Shown: positions 33,602 to 42,968 of the stretch, in pieces
Layout: every line of letters starts with the position of its first letter
Numbering within the stretch: position 1 is the first letter of the stretch
NCBI GenBank assembly: GCA_016219875.1
Contig: JACRJZ010000084.1
Span: forward strand, 1-45,150
DNA: 45,150 nt
Direction of reading: 5' to 3'
From: Verrucomicrobiota bacterium
GTDB lineage: Bacteria > Verrucomicrobiota > Verrucomicrobiia > Limisphaerales > JACRJZ01
The notes under the pieces: model-generated
Database searches by the model: none
Told to the model about the DNA's origin: nothing
Seen by the model: the letters and a program-made list of their open reading frames with translations, nothing else
Translations under genes and position numbers: made by a program

Positions 33602-36600
33602 TCAGCGCTCCGCCCGCAGCGTGACGATTCCCCAACCCGGCACTTCGACGGTGCTGCCGGCTTTCTGTCGCGGCTTCTCGCTGGTGTCACTCAGCCACGT
33701 CTGGCGCGGGCCGGGTTGGGACCAGGTCAGTTTCACTTTCTCCGCCTTACCCGACGCGCCGAAGAGCCGGACGATCCAAGCGCGGCCATCGTCGCTGGGC
33801 TTGAGGGCGGTCACGAGGACGTTGTCGGAAGACAAAGCGAGGCGGGGCAGTGGTGCGGGCTTGCCCGTGGCCCGCGCTGCGAGCAACGGTTGACTGCAAG
33901 CCACGCCGAACTTGGCAGCGTCCACGGGCGCGTAGCCGCTGTGAGGCCGAAGCACGAAGCGGAACACGGTCGGGCCTTCCTGGTCCGCGCGATAGTTCGT
34001 GTGCCAGTGGTTGTTCATGAACCAGGAGTAGAGCGTTTGCGAGGGAGCGAGGTGCTGGATCCACACGCGATGATCGGTTTGCGATCCGACCAGGTTGGCG
34101 GTGATGCCGCCCACTTCCAAGAGCGGCGCGTCCACCGGTGCGAGTGTGATGCCGAAGCGGTCATTCGAAATGTCCACCCACCGCTGGACGCTGAACCAGT
34201 TCTTGCACGAGGCGGGAATCTGGTCGGCCTCGGGCCGCACCACGGCCCAGCCTACGTCCATGCGCACGGTGCCGTTCGGGACGTTGAAGCCAAAGCCGAA
34301 GTGGAGTCCTTCTTTCGCGCGCACCGGGAGCTTGTCCACGGTGTTGATGAGGTCGATGCGGTCGAGTCCGCTGACGATGCGGACTTCGCGGGTGAGTTTG
34401 CGGCAACCCGGCGCGTCGGACTCGACGATCAACGAGGCGACCAGCGGACCGTTTTCCTTCACTCTGATGCGCACGGCGCGGTCGCGCTGAAGTCCTTTCA
34501 GATCGGAGCCAGGCAGGTAGAAGAAGTCGTTGAGCGCGGTGACGGCCTTGGCATCGACGAGTTCCTGCTTCGTAAGGCGGCTGATAAGGCTGGCGATGCC
34601 ACCAGTGCGTTCGTCGAGGCGCAGGGTGAATTCGGGGTGTCGCAGCGTGTGGCCCTCAGCTCTCACGTCGCCGCGCATCGGCGTGGCTCCGACTTCAATC
34701 CAAAATCGCTTTGCGCCAAAGGGCGGTACGAAGTCGGCCAGGAAGACCAGTTCGCCTGTCGAAAGCCGCTGCGACAGCACGGGGCGACCGCGTTCATCCA
34801 CCACACGGTTGCCGCCGGAAGAAAGATCCGGAGGCAGCGTCACCAGATCGGTGCGTTCCCACGATGTGGTGTTGAAGACCTCGATCGCCAAAACGTCCGG
34901 GGCTGGCTGGAGTGGCGCACTGCTCGTCGTCGGCCTGCCGAGGGCTTGGGTGAGGAGTTGCTTGGACTGCTTGTCGGCGTCGAGGGCGAAAGCTTGCTTC
35001 ACTTTCCACTGATCGCGGACGAACGGAATGTCCGGCTGGGAGATGCTGTTGTGCGCGCCCCAGGTGTGTTCGCTGTAGAGGAGCACGTTTCGCCAAGCGT
35101 CTTGAAAGTCCGTCGCAGGGAACGGCCCTGGATTCCGCATGGCCCAGAGCGCCTCCGCCTGCACGAGCCGCTCGGCGGAAGCCCGGTTGAGGGCAGTTTC
35201 CTGCGCTGACGATGCGGCACCATCTTCCCAATAGGGCGTGTAGTCGCCGCTGAACTCAGGAAGTTGATTGCCATAACGTTGCTCAAACGCACGAAAGGCC
35301 TCCGCCGTAGTCGCCATGATGAGGCGCGGCGAGATGTAGCGGGCGTTCCAGTCGCGAACGACATCGGCGACTTTTTCGTCCGGCGAGCCGTTGTCACCAT
35401 GCACGTTCCAACGCAGGTGCGTGATGGCGTAAGGGTAGGCGTTGGTTTCCAACTCCACGAGGTAGTCAGGCAGGAACCGCGCCAGCGCTTCGCCGTCGCC
35501 GATCAGGTGTCCGAGCGCATACCCGCGCGACGGGCACCAGCAGAGCACCCGTGATTGCCCGTCGGGGCCTTTCCACCAAAACGGCTTGTTCTGCCAAGTC
35601 ACCATGGTGCCGCCCATGCGGTCGAAATAATTCGGCGCGAAGGAAAAGTACTTCACGCCGGCGTGCTGCATGGCCGAAACGGTGCTCCAAGTGTAACCCG
35701 GAACGTCACTGATCATCGCCGACTCGATGGGCACGCCACAGAGATCGGACAACCGCGTGGCGTAGCTCATCAGGCGCACCAGTTCTTCGGGCCGGCAGAG
35801 GCCCGTCAGGATGTTGCCGTAGAACGCGTCAAGTCCAACCTGACCTGACTTCACGGCGGCGAGGAAGGCGGCGCGCTTCTCTGGCGTAGCGACGCGCAAG
35901 TAATTCTCCACTGGCCAGAGCACTTCCACGTTCCATTTGAAGCGCGAGCCTTCCGGGTAGCCCGCCGTGGCCTGCACCAGACGGAGGCCGGTTTCGATGT
36001 TCGAGTTTTGCTTCTTCTCCACATCAGCCTGCAACTCCGTGTAGCCGATATCGACGTGGGAATGCGGAAGCAGATAGACGTCAAGCGGACGCACAGGCTT
36101 GAGCAGGACCGTTCGCGCCATCAGCGTCTGGCCCAGGGCCTCGACTGTGAGACGAACCTGCTTCTCCGCGTCCGCCGCCGGCACTGTGACTTCGAGCGAT
36201 TGGCTGCCGAACTTGAGGTTCAGGGGGGTGGCCTCAGCCCCATCGACCTTTACGATGGCCTCCACGGGCGAGGCGTAGGGATAATCGATGGTGAGTCTCA
36301 CTGGTTGGACCCGATTGCCGCCACGGCGCTCCAGCAACTGGACTGGCTTGGCTTCGACGGCGATTCCGCGCGGCGCGGATTCCCTCTCGCCCGCCGTGAA
36401 AAAGGCGATCTCGGCGCCACCCACGGTGGTGTGCCGCGCCCCAACTTGGGTGACGCGCCATCGGACCCGTCGCGCAGTGACAGGGGACTGGAACGGCAGG
36501 TAGGTTTCTCCGCCGCGGCGGTTTACATGGGTGACGGGTACAGTGGCAACGACGCGACCGGCTTCATTGAGGAAGCTCAGTTCGGATGCCGCGATGGTGG

Positions 36601-36892
36601 CGGGATCGTTGCGGTCGCGATGACGGAATGCCGTGAGGGCCGTGGGCGATCCCAGATCGAACTCGATGAACGTGTTGGTGCCTTTGGCATCCGAGGAGTA
36701 TTCGGTGCGAAGGTTGCCATCGATGATGTTCTCAGCATCGTGGTGTCCGCCCGGATAGGCGGCGGCGTGGGCAACAATCTTGATCGAGCGTAGCGGTGCC
36801 AGGCGGACAAAGTCGCCGGCAGCGGCAGGCTCGGCGGCACCCACCAGAGTGGCTACCGCGGCCAACGCCATCGTGAGGAATGACTTTTGCAT
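33602..36892 (-). CDS. secreted GH38-family alpha-mannosidase-like protein
   Basis: The 1096-residue protein has a signal peptide (about 1-25) and a discoidin-like sandwich domain (about 30-170). The GH38 catalytic barrel begins at about 268. PHSHVDIGY supplies the zinc ligands H279 and D281, D396 in SDVPGY is the probable nucleophile, and H498 in RWNVHGD is the remaining ligand. The C-terminal beta-rich half is typical of the family. It should release alpha-linked mannose from glycans outside the cytoplasm. The ATG at 36892 gives the signal peptide; the frame upstream is not supported. It is the only minus-strand gene between aroB and the hdr operon and converges on the hypothetical gene. 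Confidence 0.85.
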   Translation of the reverse strand: MQKSFLTMALAAVATLVGAAEPAAAGDFVRLAPLRSIKIVAHAAAYPGGHHDAENIIDGNLRTEYSSDAKGTNTFIEFDLGSPTALTAFRHRDRNDPATIAASELSFLNEAGRVVATVPVTHVNRRGGETYLPFQSPVTARRVRWRVTQVGARHTTVGGAEIAFFTAGERESAPRGIAVEAKPVQLLERRGGNRVQPVRLTIDYPYASPVEAIVKVDGAEATPLNLKFGSQSLEVTVPAADAEKQVRLTVEALGQTLMARTVLLKPVRPLDVYLLPHSHVDIGYTELQADVEKKQNSNIETGLRLVQATAGYPEGSRFKWNVEVLWPVENYLRVATPEKRAAFLAAVKSGQVGLDAFYGNILTGLCRPEELVRLMSYATRLSDLCGVPIESAMISDVPGYTWSTVSAMQHAGVKYFSFAPNYFDRMGGTMVTWQNKPFWWKGPDGQSRVLCWCPSRGYALGHLIGDGEALARFLPDYLVELETNAYPYAITHLRWNVHGDNGSPDEKVADVVRDWNARYISPRLIMATTAEAFRAFEQRYGNQLPEFSGDYTPYWEDGAASSAQETALNRASAERLVQAEALWAMRNPGPFPATDFQDAWRNVLLYSEHTWGAHNSISQPDIPFVRDQWKVKQAFALDADKQSKQLLTQALGRPTTSSAPLQPAPDVLAIEVFNTTSWERTDLVTLPPDLSSGGNRVVDERGRPVLSQRLSTGELVFLADFVPPFGAKRFWIEVGATPMRGDVRAEGHTLRHPEFTLRLDERTGGIASLISRLTKQELVDAKAVTALNDFFYLPGSDLKGLQRDRAVRIRVKENGPLVASLIVESDAPGCRKLTREVRIVSGLDRIDLINTVDKLPVRAKEGLHFGFGFNVPNGTVRMDVGWAVVRPEADQIPASCKNWFSVQRWVDISNDRFGITLAPVDAPLLEVGGITANLVGSQTDHRVWIQHLAPSQTLYSWFMNNHWHTNYRADQEGPTVFRFVLRPHSGYAPVDAAKFGVACSQPLLAARATGKPAPLPRLALSSDNVLVTALKPSDDGRAWIVRLFGASGKAEKVKLTWSQPGPRQTWLSDTSEKPRQKAGSTVEVPGWGIVTLRAER

Positions 36893-37404
36893 GGCGGCAT
36901 CATTACTCCCAGTGCGGCACGCTGAGCGAGAAGTTTTTCGCCATGCGGTGTCGTGGCTTCGCCCGGTCGTTCCTGCTCTGGGGCGACCCAGCCAATGAGG
37001 ACGACTGGCAATAGCGCCTCGCGACCGCGCGCCTCGTCGTATCATTGGTCACCGGTTTGCCGCGGGCCGACAGGCGGTTCCGAAGTCGGAGGTCATTAGT
37101 TACTTGCGGTGCTGACTCGTCGAAGACAAAGAATGTAAAATGTTCGCCAACCGATGTTGAGCACCTCGCAGTTGCAGAATTGAGAGTGCTTTCCGAAATG
37201 ATACAGATGCGAGTTGTCAGCCATAAACAGGATCGCAACAGCAGCAGCTTCACCGGCTGTGGTGTGATGCCTTCGGGTCGCTCCGGGCGTGCGCGCCTGT
37301 ATCCGCTGATGGATTGAGCCGGTCCTTCTGGCTCGTGTCCATCCCTAGAAACGAAACGGGAACTCAGATTTCACCAACCGGATAACCACAACCCAAGAGG
37401 CTTT
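36893..37404. other. intergenic region upstream of the hdr-mvh operon and the mannosidase gene
   Basis: This 512-base gap separates divergent genes and must hold promoters for both. No gene is supported; frames crossing it show no family features. It is somewhat richer in A+T around 37120-37230. An AGAGG motif at 37396-37400 is the ribosome-binding site of hdrC. I could not place -35/-10 boxes. Confidence 0.5.
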
Positions 37405-38028
37405 ATGGCCGAATTGCTACGAACGATCAAATATGAGTCAGACCGGGTGAAGGGCTTTGGCCGCGAGGTCATGAGCGTGCCGGGCTGCGAACAGCTTGAG
37501 AGTTGCATCCAGTGCGGCACGTGCTCCGGCGTGTGCCCGCTCTCGATCTACATGGACTCCACGCCGCGCCAGGTCATGGAACTGGTGCGCTCGGATTTCA
37601 AGAACGAGGTGCTGCACAGCCGCACCATCTGGCTCTGCGCTTCCTGCTACGCCTGCACCGTGGAGTGCCCGCGTCAGATTCGCATCACGGACATCATGTA
37701 TGAACTGAAGCAGCGCGCCATCCATGAAGGGGTTTATCCGAAGAAGTTCCCCATTCCCGTCCTTGCGAAAGAATTTCACAAGATGGCCCACAACCACGGC
37801 CGCGTGACCGAGAACTGGCTCGCGACCTGGATGTTCCTCAAGACGAACTGGCTGGCCGCCATCGGCATGTGGAAGCTCGGTTTGGGCTTGTTCATGCGCG
37901 GTCGTTTCTCGCTCAAGTACGAAGGGATCAAGCGTAAGGGCGAACTGGCCCGCATGATGGAAACCGTGGACAACATTGACATCGACAAGCTCACCGACGT
38001 GAAACCCAAGCGCAAACCCGCTCACTGA
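37405..38028 (+). CDS. hdrC: heterodisulfide reductase subunit C-like iron-sulfur protein
   Basis: The 207-residue protein has two [4Fe-4S] motifs, CIQCGTCSGVCP and CASCYACTVECP, as in HdrC. HdrC carries electrons between the flavin subunit HdrA and the catalytic subunit HdrB in a soluble complex. Length agrees with the family. The C-terminal part contains a possible short amphipathic stretch (WLAAIGMWKLGLGLFM) that could touch the membrane or a partner. It is the first gene of hdrCBA-mvhDGA, and hdrB follows after two bases. AGAGG lies 4 bases before the start. Confidence 0.92.
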   Translation: MAELLRTIKYESDRVKGFGREVMSVPGCEQLESCIQCGTCSGVCPLSIYMDSTPRQVMELVRSDFKNEVLHSRTIWLCASCYACTVECPRQIRITDIMYELKQRAIHEGVYPKKFPIPVLAKEFHKMAHNHGRVTENWLATWMFLKTNWLAAIGMWKLGLGLFMRGRFSLKYEGIKRKGELARMMETVDNIDIDKLTDVKPKRKPAH

Positions 38029-38030
38029 TT

Positions 38031-38918
38031 ATGGTCAAGTACTCCTATTTTCCTGGCTGTTCGTTGAAGGGCACCGGCCGCGCTTACGAAGAATCGCTGC
38101 TGCCGGTCATGAAGGCACTCGACATCGAGTTGGAAGAACTCGACGACTGGAATTGCTGCGGCGCCACGGCCTACATGGCAGTGGACGAAGTCAAGGCCTG
38201 CGTCATGGCCTCGCGCAATCTGGCCATCGCTGAGAAGTTGGGCCACCGCGAACTGATGGCTCCGTGCAGCGCTTGCTATTTGGTCCTCAACAAGACCAAG
38301 CACTACATCCACGAGTCGCCGTCAGTCCATCACGTGCTGGACGAGGCGCTCAAGGTCGCCAATCTGAGCTACAGCGGCAACATCCCGGTGAAGCACCCGC
38401 TCGACGTGCTGGTGAACACCATCGGCCTCGACGCCATCAAGAAGCGCGTCAAGAACCCGCTCAAGGGCCTCAAGGTTGCCCCGTACTACGGCTGCCAGAT
38501 CGTCCGGCCTTACTCCACTTTTGACGACCAATACAACCCCACCACGATGGACCGCCTGCTCGAAGCCATCGGTTGCACGGTGGTGAAGGACTTCCCGCTG
38601 AAGACGCGCTGCTGCGGCGGGTCGCTTACGGGCACGCTGCCGGAACCGGGCCTGCTTTGCTCCTATATCATTCTCAAGGAAGCCCTCAAGCGCGGCGCGG
38701 ACGTGATTGCCACGGTCTGCCCGCTCTGCCAGTTCAACCTCGACGGTTACCACGACAAGATCGAAGCGAAGTGGGAATCAGTCCGCATCCCGACGGTTTA
38801 TTTCACGCAGTTGATGGGCCTTGCCTTCGGCATGAACGAGCGCGAACTGGGCTTGCATCGTGGGTTCATTCCCATGAAACCGCTGCCTGCGGCTTTCGCC
38901 CAGCCAGTCGCCACCTAA
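38031..38918 (+). CDS. hdrB: heterodisulfide reductase subunit B-like protein
   Basis: The 295-residue protein has two complete CCG domains, each with the pattern C...CCG...CxxC. The first is at FPGCSLKG, WNCCGA and PCSAC; the second is at YYGCQIV, TRCCGGS and CPLC. These bind the non-cubane iron-sulfur clusters that reduce the CoM-S-S-CoB disulfide in methanogens. Both sites look intact, so the protein should reduce a disulfide or a similar acceptor, whose identity in a bacterium is unknown. It lies between hdrC and hdrA in tight operon spacing. Confidence 0.93.
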   Translation: MVKYSYFPGCSLKGTGRAYEESLLPVMKALDIELEELDDWNCCGATAYMAVDEVKACVMASRNLAIAEKLGHRELMAPCSACYLVLNKTKHYIHESPSVHHVLDEALKVANLSYSGNIPVKHPLDVLVNTIGLDAIKKRVKNPLKGLKVAPYYGCQIVRPYSTFDDQYNPTTMDRLLEAIGCTVVKDFPLKTRCCGGSLTGTLPEPGLLCSYIILKEALKRGADVIATVCPLCQFNLDGYHDKIEAKWESVRIPTVYFTQLMGLAFGMNERELGLHRGFIPMKPLPAAFAQPVAT

Positions 38919-38942
38919 ACCAGTCTTCCCGGAGTGATTCAC

Positions 38943-40952
38943 ATGGAAATGAACCAGAAAGAAATTCGCATCGGCTTTTACGTCTGCCATTGCGGCTCGA
39001 ACATCGCCGCCATGGTGGATTGCCCGGACGTCGCCAAATACGTGGGGACACTCCCCAACGTCGTCCTCTCCCGCGACTACAAATACATGTGCTCCGATCC
39101 CGGCCAGGAGCTGATCGCAAAGGACATTGCCGAGCACAAGCTCAACCGCATCGTCGTCGCCTCCTGCTCGCCGCTCTTGCACGAGCACACCTTCCGTGGC
39201 GCGGTCGAGGCGGGGGGGGTGAACCCGTTCTTCTTCCACATGGTCAACATCCGCGAGCACGACTCGTGGGTTCACACTGACCGCAAGGAGGCAACCGAAA
39301 AAGCCAAGGGCCTTTCTCAAGCCGCCATCGCGCGCGTGGCCAAGCACAAGAAGCTTGAGCAGAAAAAAGTCCCCATCCATCCCGACGTGCTTGTCGTGGG
39401 CGGCGGCATCGCCGGCATTCACGCGGCCATGACGCTCGCGAACGCGGGCAAGAAGGTCTATTTGGTCGAGCGTGAACCGTCCATCGGCGGCCACATGGCG
39501 AAGTTCGACAAGACGTTTCCCACGCTGGACTGCGCTGCCTGCATTCTCACGCCGAAGATGTCCGCCGTCGGCTCGCATCCGAACATCACGCTGCTTTCCT
39601 ATTCGGAAGTGACGAAGATGTCTGGCTACGTGGGCAACTACGATGTCACGGTGAAGCGCAAGCCCCGCTACATCAACGAAGACCTCTGCACCGGCTGTCA
39701 GGACTGCATTTCCCATTGCGTCTTCAAGGAGCCGAAGTTCGCGGACGAGTTCAACGAGAACCTCAGCAAGCGCCGCCCGGTTTACATTCCGTTTCCACAG
39801 GCCACGCCGCAGGTCGTCCTGATTGACCCGGAGGTTTGCCTGAACTTCAAACGCAGTGTTCTCACCGACAAGTGCAAGAAGACCTGCGTGGAAGCCTGCG
39901 GCGAAAAGAAAGCCATTGATTTCACGCAGAAGGAAACGCTCCTGGACATCAAAGTCGGCACGATCATCGTCTCCACCGGCTTCCAAACCTTCGACGCCAA
40001 GCGCATTCCGCAATACGGGTACGGCAAGTATCCCGGTGTTTATACCGCGCTGGAAATCGAGCGCCTCGTCAACACCTCCGGCCCCACGGGCGGCCACGTC
40101 GTCCTGCGCGACGGCAAGACCGAGCCGAAGAGCATCGGCATCATTCACTGCGTCGGCAGCCGCGACAAGAAGACCAACCGCTGGTGCTCGCGCGTTTGCT
40201 GCATGTATTCCATGAAGCTCGCGCACCTCTTGAAGGAGCACACCGGTGCGGAGGTCTATAACTTCTACATCGACATGCGCACGCCCGGCAAAGGCTACGA
40301 GGAATTTTACGACAAGCTCCTCGAAGAGGGGAATCACTTCATCCGCGGGCGCGTCGGCGAAGTCACCGACTGGGCCTTCACGAAGGAAGAGGAAGGCAAA
40401 CTCGTCATCCGCGTGGAAGACACGCTGGCTGGCTACGTCCGCCGCATCCCGGTGGACATGGTGGTCCTTGCCACGGGCATCGAACCGCACTCCGACTCCA
40501 ACGATGTCCGCCGCTTGTTCAACATGAGCTGCGGCAGCGAAGGCTTCTTCCTCGAACGCCATCCCAAGCTCGCGCCGGTCAACACCTTCAACGACGGCAT
40601 TTACATCGCCGGCTGCTGCCAGGGACCGCGCGACATTCCCGACACCGTCGCCCAGGCCGGTGCCGCCGCTGCTGAGTGCATGGCCCTCATCGACAAGGGG
40701 CACATCGAGCAGGAGCCGAACACCGCGTTCGTGCTCGCCGATGAATGCTGCGGCTGCAAGTCCTGCCTCCCGCTCTGTCCCTACACCGCGATCACCTTCG
40801 ACGAGGCTCTGGGCAAGGCTTCGATCAACGAAGCCCTGTGCAAAGGCTGCGGCACCTGCGTCGCCGCCTGCCCGTCCGGCTCCATTGTCCAAAACCTGTT
40901 CGACGACGAAGAAATCTTCAGCGAAATCAAGGGAGTCCTTGCCTATGAGTAA
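38943..40952 (+). CDS. hdrA: heterodisulfide reductase subunit A-like flavoprotein
   Basis: The 669-residue protein is a full-length HdrA. It has an N-terminal domain with CHCGSN and MCSDPGQ, and an FAD-binding domain (GGGIAG near 152). An inserted iron-sulfur region (CTGCQDCISHC near 249) and a C-terminal 2x[4Fe-4S] ferredoxin domain (about 600-645; CCGCKSCLPLCP and CKGCGTCVAACP) complete it. HdrA is the flavin-based electron-bifurcating subunit, sending electrons to ferredoxin and to HdrBC. The ATG at 38943 has GGAG 8 bases upstream; a GTG at 38934 is possible. A run of eight G (39212-39219) lies in the coding sequence. The last 8 bases overlap mvhD. Confidence 0.94.
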   Translation: MEMNQKEIRIGFYVCHCGSNIAAMVDCPDVAKYVGTLPNVVLSRDYKYMCSDPGQELIAKDIAEHKLNRIVVASCSPLLHEHTFRGAVEAGGVNPFFFHMVNIREHDSWVHTDRKEATEKAKGLSQAAIARVAKHKKLEQKKVPIHPDVLVVGGGIAGIHAAMTLANAGKKVYLVEREPSIGGHMAKFDKTFPTLDCAACILTPKMSAVGSHPNITLLSYSEVTKMSGYVGNYDVTVKRKPRYINEDLCTGCQDCISHCVFKEPKFADEFNENLSKRRPVYIPFPQATPQVVLIDPEVCLNFKRSVLTDKCKKTCVEACGEKKAIDFTQKETLLDIKVGTIIVSTGFQTFDAKRIPQYGYGKYPGVYTALEIERLVNTSGPTGGHVVLRDGKTEPKSIGIIHCVGSRDKKTNRWCSRVCCMYSMKLAHLLKEHTGAEVYNFYIDMRTPGKGYEEFYDKLLEEGNHFIRGRVGEVTDWAFTKEEEGKLVIRVEDTLAGYVRRIPVDMVVLATGIEPHSDSNDVRRLFNMSCGSEGFFLERHPKLAPVNTFNDGIYIAGCCQGPRDIPDTVAQAGAAAAECMALIDKGHIEQEPNTAFVLADECCGCKSCLPLCPYTAITFDEALGKASINEALCKGCGTCVAACPSGSIVQNLFDDEEIFSEIKGVLAYE

Positions 40953-41481
40953 AGAATGGAAGCCACGCATCGTGGCATTTTTCTGCAACTGGTGTACCTA
41001 CACCGCCGCCGATCTGGCGGGCGTGTCGCGTCTCAAGTACGCATCGAACACCCGCGTCATCCGTCTGATGTGCTCGGGCCGCGTGGACCCGCAGTTCATC
41101 CTCGACGCGCTATCCAAGGGCGCGGACGCTGTTCTCATTGGCGGCTGCCATCCCTTCGACTGCCATTACGCCGAGGGCAACTACAAGTGCCTGCGCCGTT
41201 TCGAAATGCTGAAGCGCATGCTCAAGGACATGGGCGTCGAAGAAGACCGCATCCGCCTCGAATGGATCAGCGCCGCCGAAGGCGCCAAGGTCAAAACCGT
41301 CATCAACGAGATGGTCACCAAGGTCACCGAACTCGGCCCGCTCGGCATGCCGCAGAAATTTGAAGAGTGGGACAAAGAGATGGAACAACTCACCCACCAC
41401 GTGCAAGCCGCTGACGCCGCCCAAGGCGCTCCCTGCTGCGCCCACGCCCAACCTCAAAAGAAAGAGGTCGCTCATGTCTAA
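40945..41481 (+). CDS. mvhD: MvhD-like [2Fe-2S] electron-transfer subunit
   Basis: The 178-residue protein matches the delta subunit of methyl-viologen-reducing hydrogenase. The cysteine set is FFCNWCTY, MCSG and GGCHPFDCHY, which holds a [2Fe-2S] cluster. MvhD passes electrons from the hydrogenase to HdrA. It starts inside the last codons of hdrA (ATGAGTAA overlap) and its own end overlaps mvhG by 8 bases (ATGTCTAA), so translation is probably coupled. The C-terminal about 20 residues form an extension with two more cysteines (PCCAHA). Confidence 0.92.
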   Translation: MSKEWKPRIVAFFCNWCTYTAADLAGVSRLKYASNTRVIRLMCSGRVDPQFILDALSKGADAVLIGGCHPFDCHYAEGNYKCLRRFEMLKRMLKDMGVEEDRIRLEWISAAEGAKVKTVINEMVTKVTELGPLGMPQKFEEWDKEMEQLTHHVQAADAAQGAPCCAHAQPQKKEVAHV

Positions 41482-42445
41482 ACCCAAAGTTGCCTTTTAT
41501 TGGTGCGCCTCGTGCGGAGGCTGTGAAGAAACCGTCGTCGATCTCGCCGAGGATATTCTTGGTGTCGTCGCAGCCGTGGACATCGTCCTCTGGCCCGTCG
41601 CGATGGATTTCAAATACAAGTCCATCGAGGACATGCCCGACAAGTCCATCACCGCCACGCTCCTCAACGGCGCGATCCGCTCCACCGAACAGGAAGAGAT
41701 GGCCCGCCTACTCCGCCGCAAGAGCCAGTTCCTTCTGGCCTACGGCTCCTGCGCCGTCAGCGGTGGCATCCCCGGCATGGCGAACCAATTCCCGCGCGAG
41801 CAAATCCTCAAGTTCAACTACGAGGAATGCCCGACGATGGTGAATGAGAAGAAGGTCCACCCGCAGGTTTCCTGCTCGGACGAGGGCCACACGCTCAAGC
41901 TCCCGCAGCTTCACAACGTCGTCCGCTCGCTCGACCAGGTCGTCGATGTGGACTACTACGTCCCCGGCTGCCCGCCCACGCCCAAGATCACCAAAGCCGC
42001 TGTCACCGCGCTCCTCGAAGGCAAGCTCCCGCCCAAAGGCTCCGTCATCGGACCCGACGCCGCCCTCTGCGAAGAATGCCCGCGCAAAGCCTCCAAACCC
42101 AGCGTCTGGGACTACACCCAGTTCGTCCGTCCGCACCATAAGCTCCTCGATCCCGAGAAGTGCTTTCTCGCGCAGAACGTGATTTGCATGGGTCCGTCCA
42201 CGCGCGCCGGCTGCGAAGGCGCCTGCACCACCGGCGGCATGCCTTGCACCGGCTGCTTCGGCCCGACCTCCCGCGTCACCGACCAGGGTGCCAAGATGAT
42301 GTCCAGCCTCTGCTCCAACATCCTGGCCAAGGATGAAGAAGGCATCAACAAGACCCTCGACACCATCCCTGACCCGATCGGCACGTTCTATCGCTACGGT
42401 CTGGCGAAGAGCATCCTCCGCCGGAAGGTGAATCTACCTGCTTGA
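41474..42445 (+). CDS. mvhG: MvhG-like [NiFe]-hydrogenase small subunit
   Basis: The 323-residue protein is the small subunit of a group 3c [NiFe] hydrogenase. Cysteines for the proximal cluster appear in CASCGGCEE, GSCAVSGG and PGCPP. Those for further clusters appear in CEECPRK and in the C-terminal segment GCEGACTTGGMPCTGCFGP. It carries electrons away from the H2-splitting large subunit. It overlaps mvhD by 8 bases. The large subunit gene normally follows directly, but here a toxin-antitoxin pair of about 950 bases intervenes. Confidence 0.92.
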   Translation: MSKPKVAFYWCASCGGCEETVVDLAEDILGVVAAVDIVLWPVAMDFKYKSIEDMPDKSITATLLNGAIRSTEQEEMARLLRRKSQFLLAYGSCAVSGGIPGMANQFPREQILKFNYEECPTMVNEKKVHPQVSCSDEGHTLKLPQLHNVVRSLDQVVDVDYYVPGCPPTPKITKAAVTALLEGKLPPKGSVIGPDAALCEECPRKASKPSVWDYTQFVRPHHKLLDPEKCFLAQNVICMGPSTRAGCEGACTTGGMPCTGCFGPTSRVTDQGAKMMSSLCSNILAKDEEGINKTLDTIPDPIGTFYRYGLAKSILRRKVNLPA

Positions 42446-42478
42446 CCGCAGTTCCATCTGAGACGATACATAGTCTCA
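42442..42478 (+). promoter_or_regulatory. putative promoter and operator of the Xre/RES toxin-antitoxin pair
   Basis: TTGACC (42442-42447) is followed after 17 bases by GATACA (42465-42470), a weak -10 candidate. A perfect inverted repeat TGAGAC-N8-GTCTCA (42459-42478) covers the -10 and ends one base before the antitoxin ATG. This placement suits autorepression by the antitoxin. No ribosome-binding site fits between, so the transcript may be leaderless. All of this is inferred from sequence. Confidence 0.45.
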
Positions 42479-42479
42479 A

Positions 42480-42968
42480 ATGAAAACAGCAAAACTACAA
42501 AGCAAGAAGAAGGCAAACGGCACCAAGTCGTTTCCCTGGGCGGGCATTGTTGCCTCTCATGTCCATGCCGACGCCACAAAGAACGGCGTAGCTCTCCGCG
42601 GAACGTCTGCCGTGATCCAAGCTGTGCAGAGCGGCCTGCCTTTCGATGAACTGGAAGCCCTCCAAGCGGCGCTGGACCTGCCGCTGGAGAAGCTCGCGCC
42701 CAAACTTGGAATGTCCAAGGCCACCCTCCACCGGCGACGGCAGGAGGGGCGGTTGACCCAAGCCGAGTCTGATCGCCTCATGCGCTACGCGCGGTTGATG
42801 AGCCAGGCGGTGGACGTTTTCCAGGACGAGACCTCCGCACGCGATTGGCTCAAGCAGCCGCAATACGGTCTAGCTTGGGCGGTGCCCTTGAACTATGCGG
42901 AAACCGAAACGGGCGCCCGCGAAGTCGAAAATCTGCTGGGGCGGATTGATTACGGGGAGTATTCGTGA
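42480..42968 (+). CDS. Xre/MbcA/ParS-type antitoxin (DUF2384)
   Basis: The 162-residue protein has a helix-turn-helix region (about 65-95; LAPKLGMSKATLHRRRQEGRL). The C-terminal DUF2384 domain (about 100-160) includes DETSARDWLKQPQYGL and ends in a segment that inserts into the toxin. It should bind its own promoter and block the RES toxin encoded next. Its stop TGA overlaps the toxin start by one base. The ATG at 42480 follows directly after an inverted repeat and has no Shine-Dalgarno motif. The N-terminal about 15 residues are lysine-rich. Confidence 0.88.
   Translation: MKTAKLQSKKKANGTKSFPWAGIVASHVHADATKNGVALRGTSAVIQAVQSGLPFDELEALQAALDLPLEKLAPKLGMSKATLHRRRQEGRLTQAESDRLMRYARLMSQAVDVFQDETSARDWLKQPQYGLAWAVPLNYAETETGAREVENLLGRIDYGEYS

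Noticed and set aside
36903..37317. Short frames of 90 and 116 codons on both strands upstream of hdrC
   Set aside because: No ribosome-binding site, no domain-like pattern and mutual overlap; treated as intergenic.
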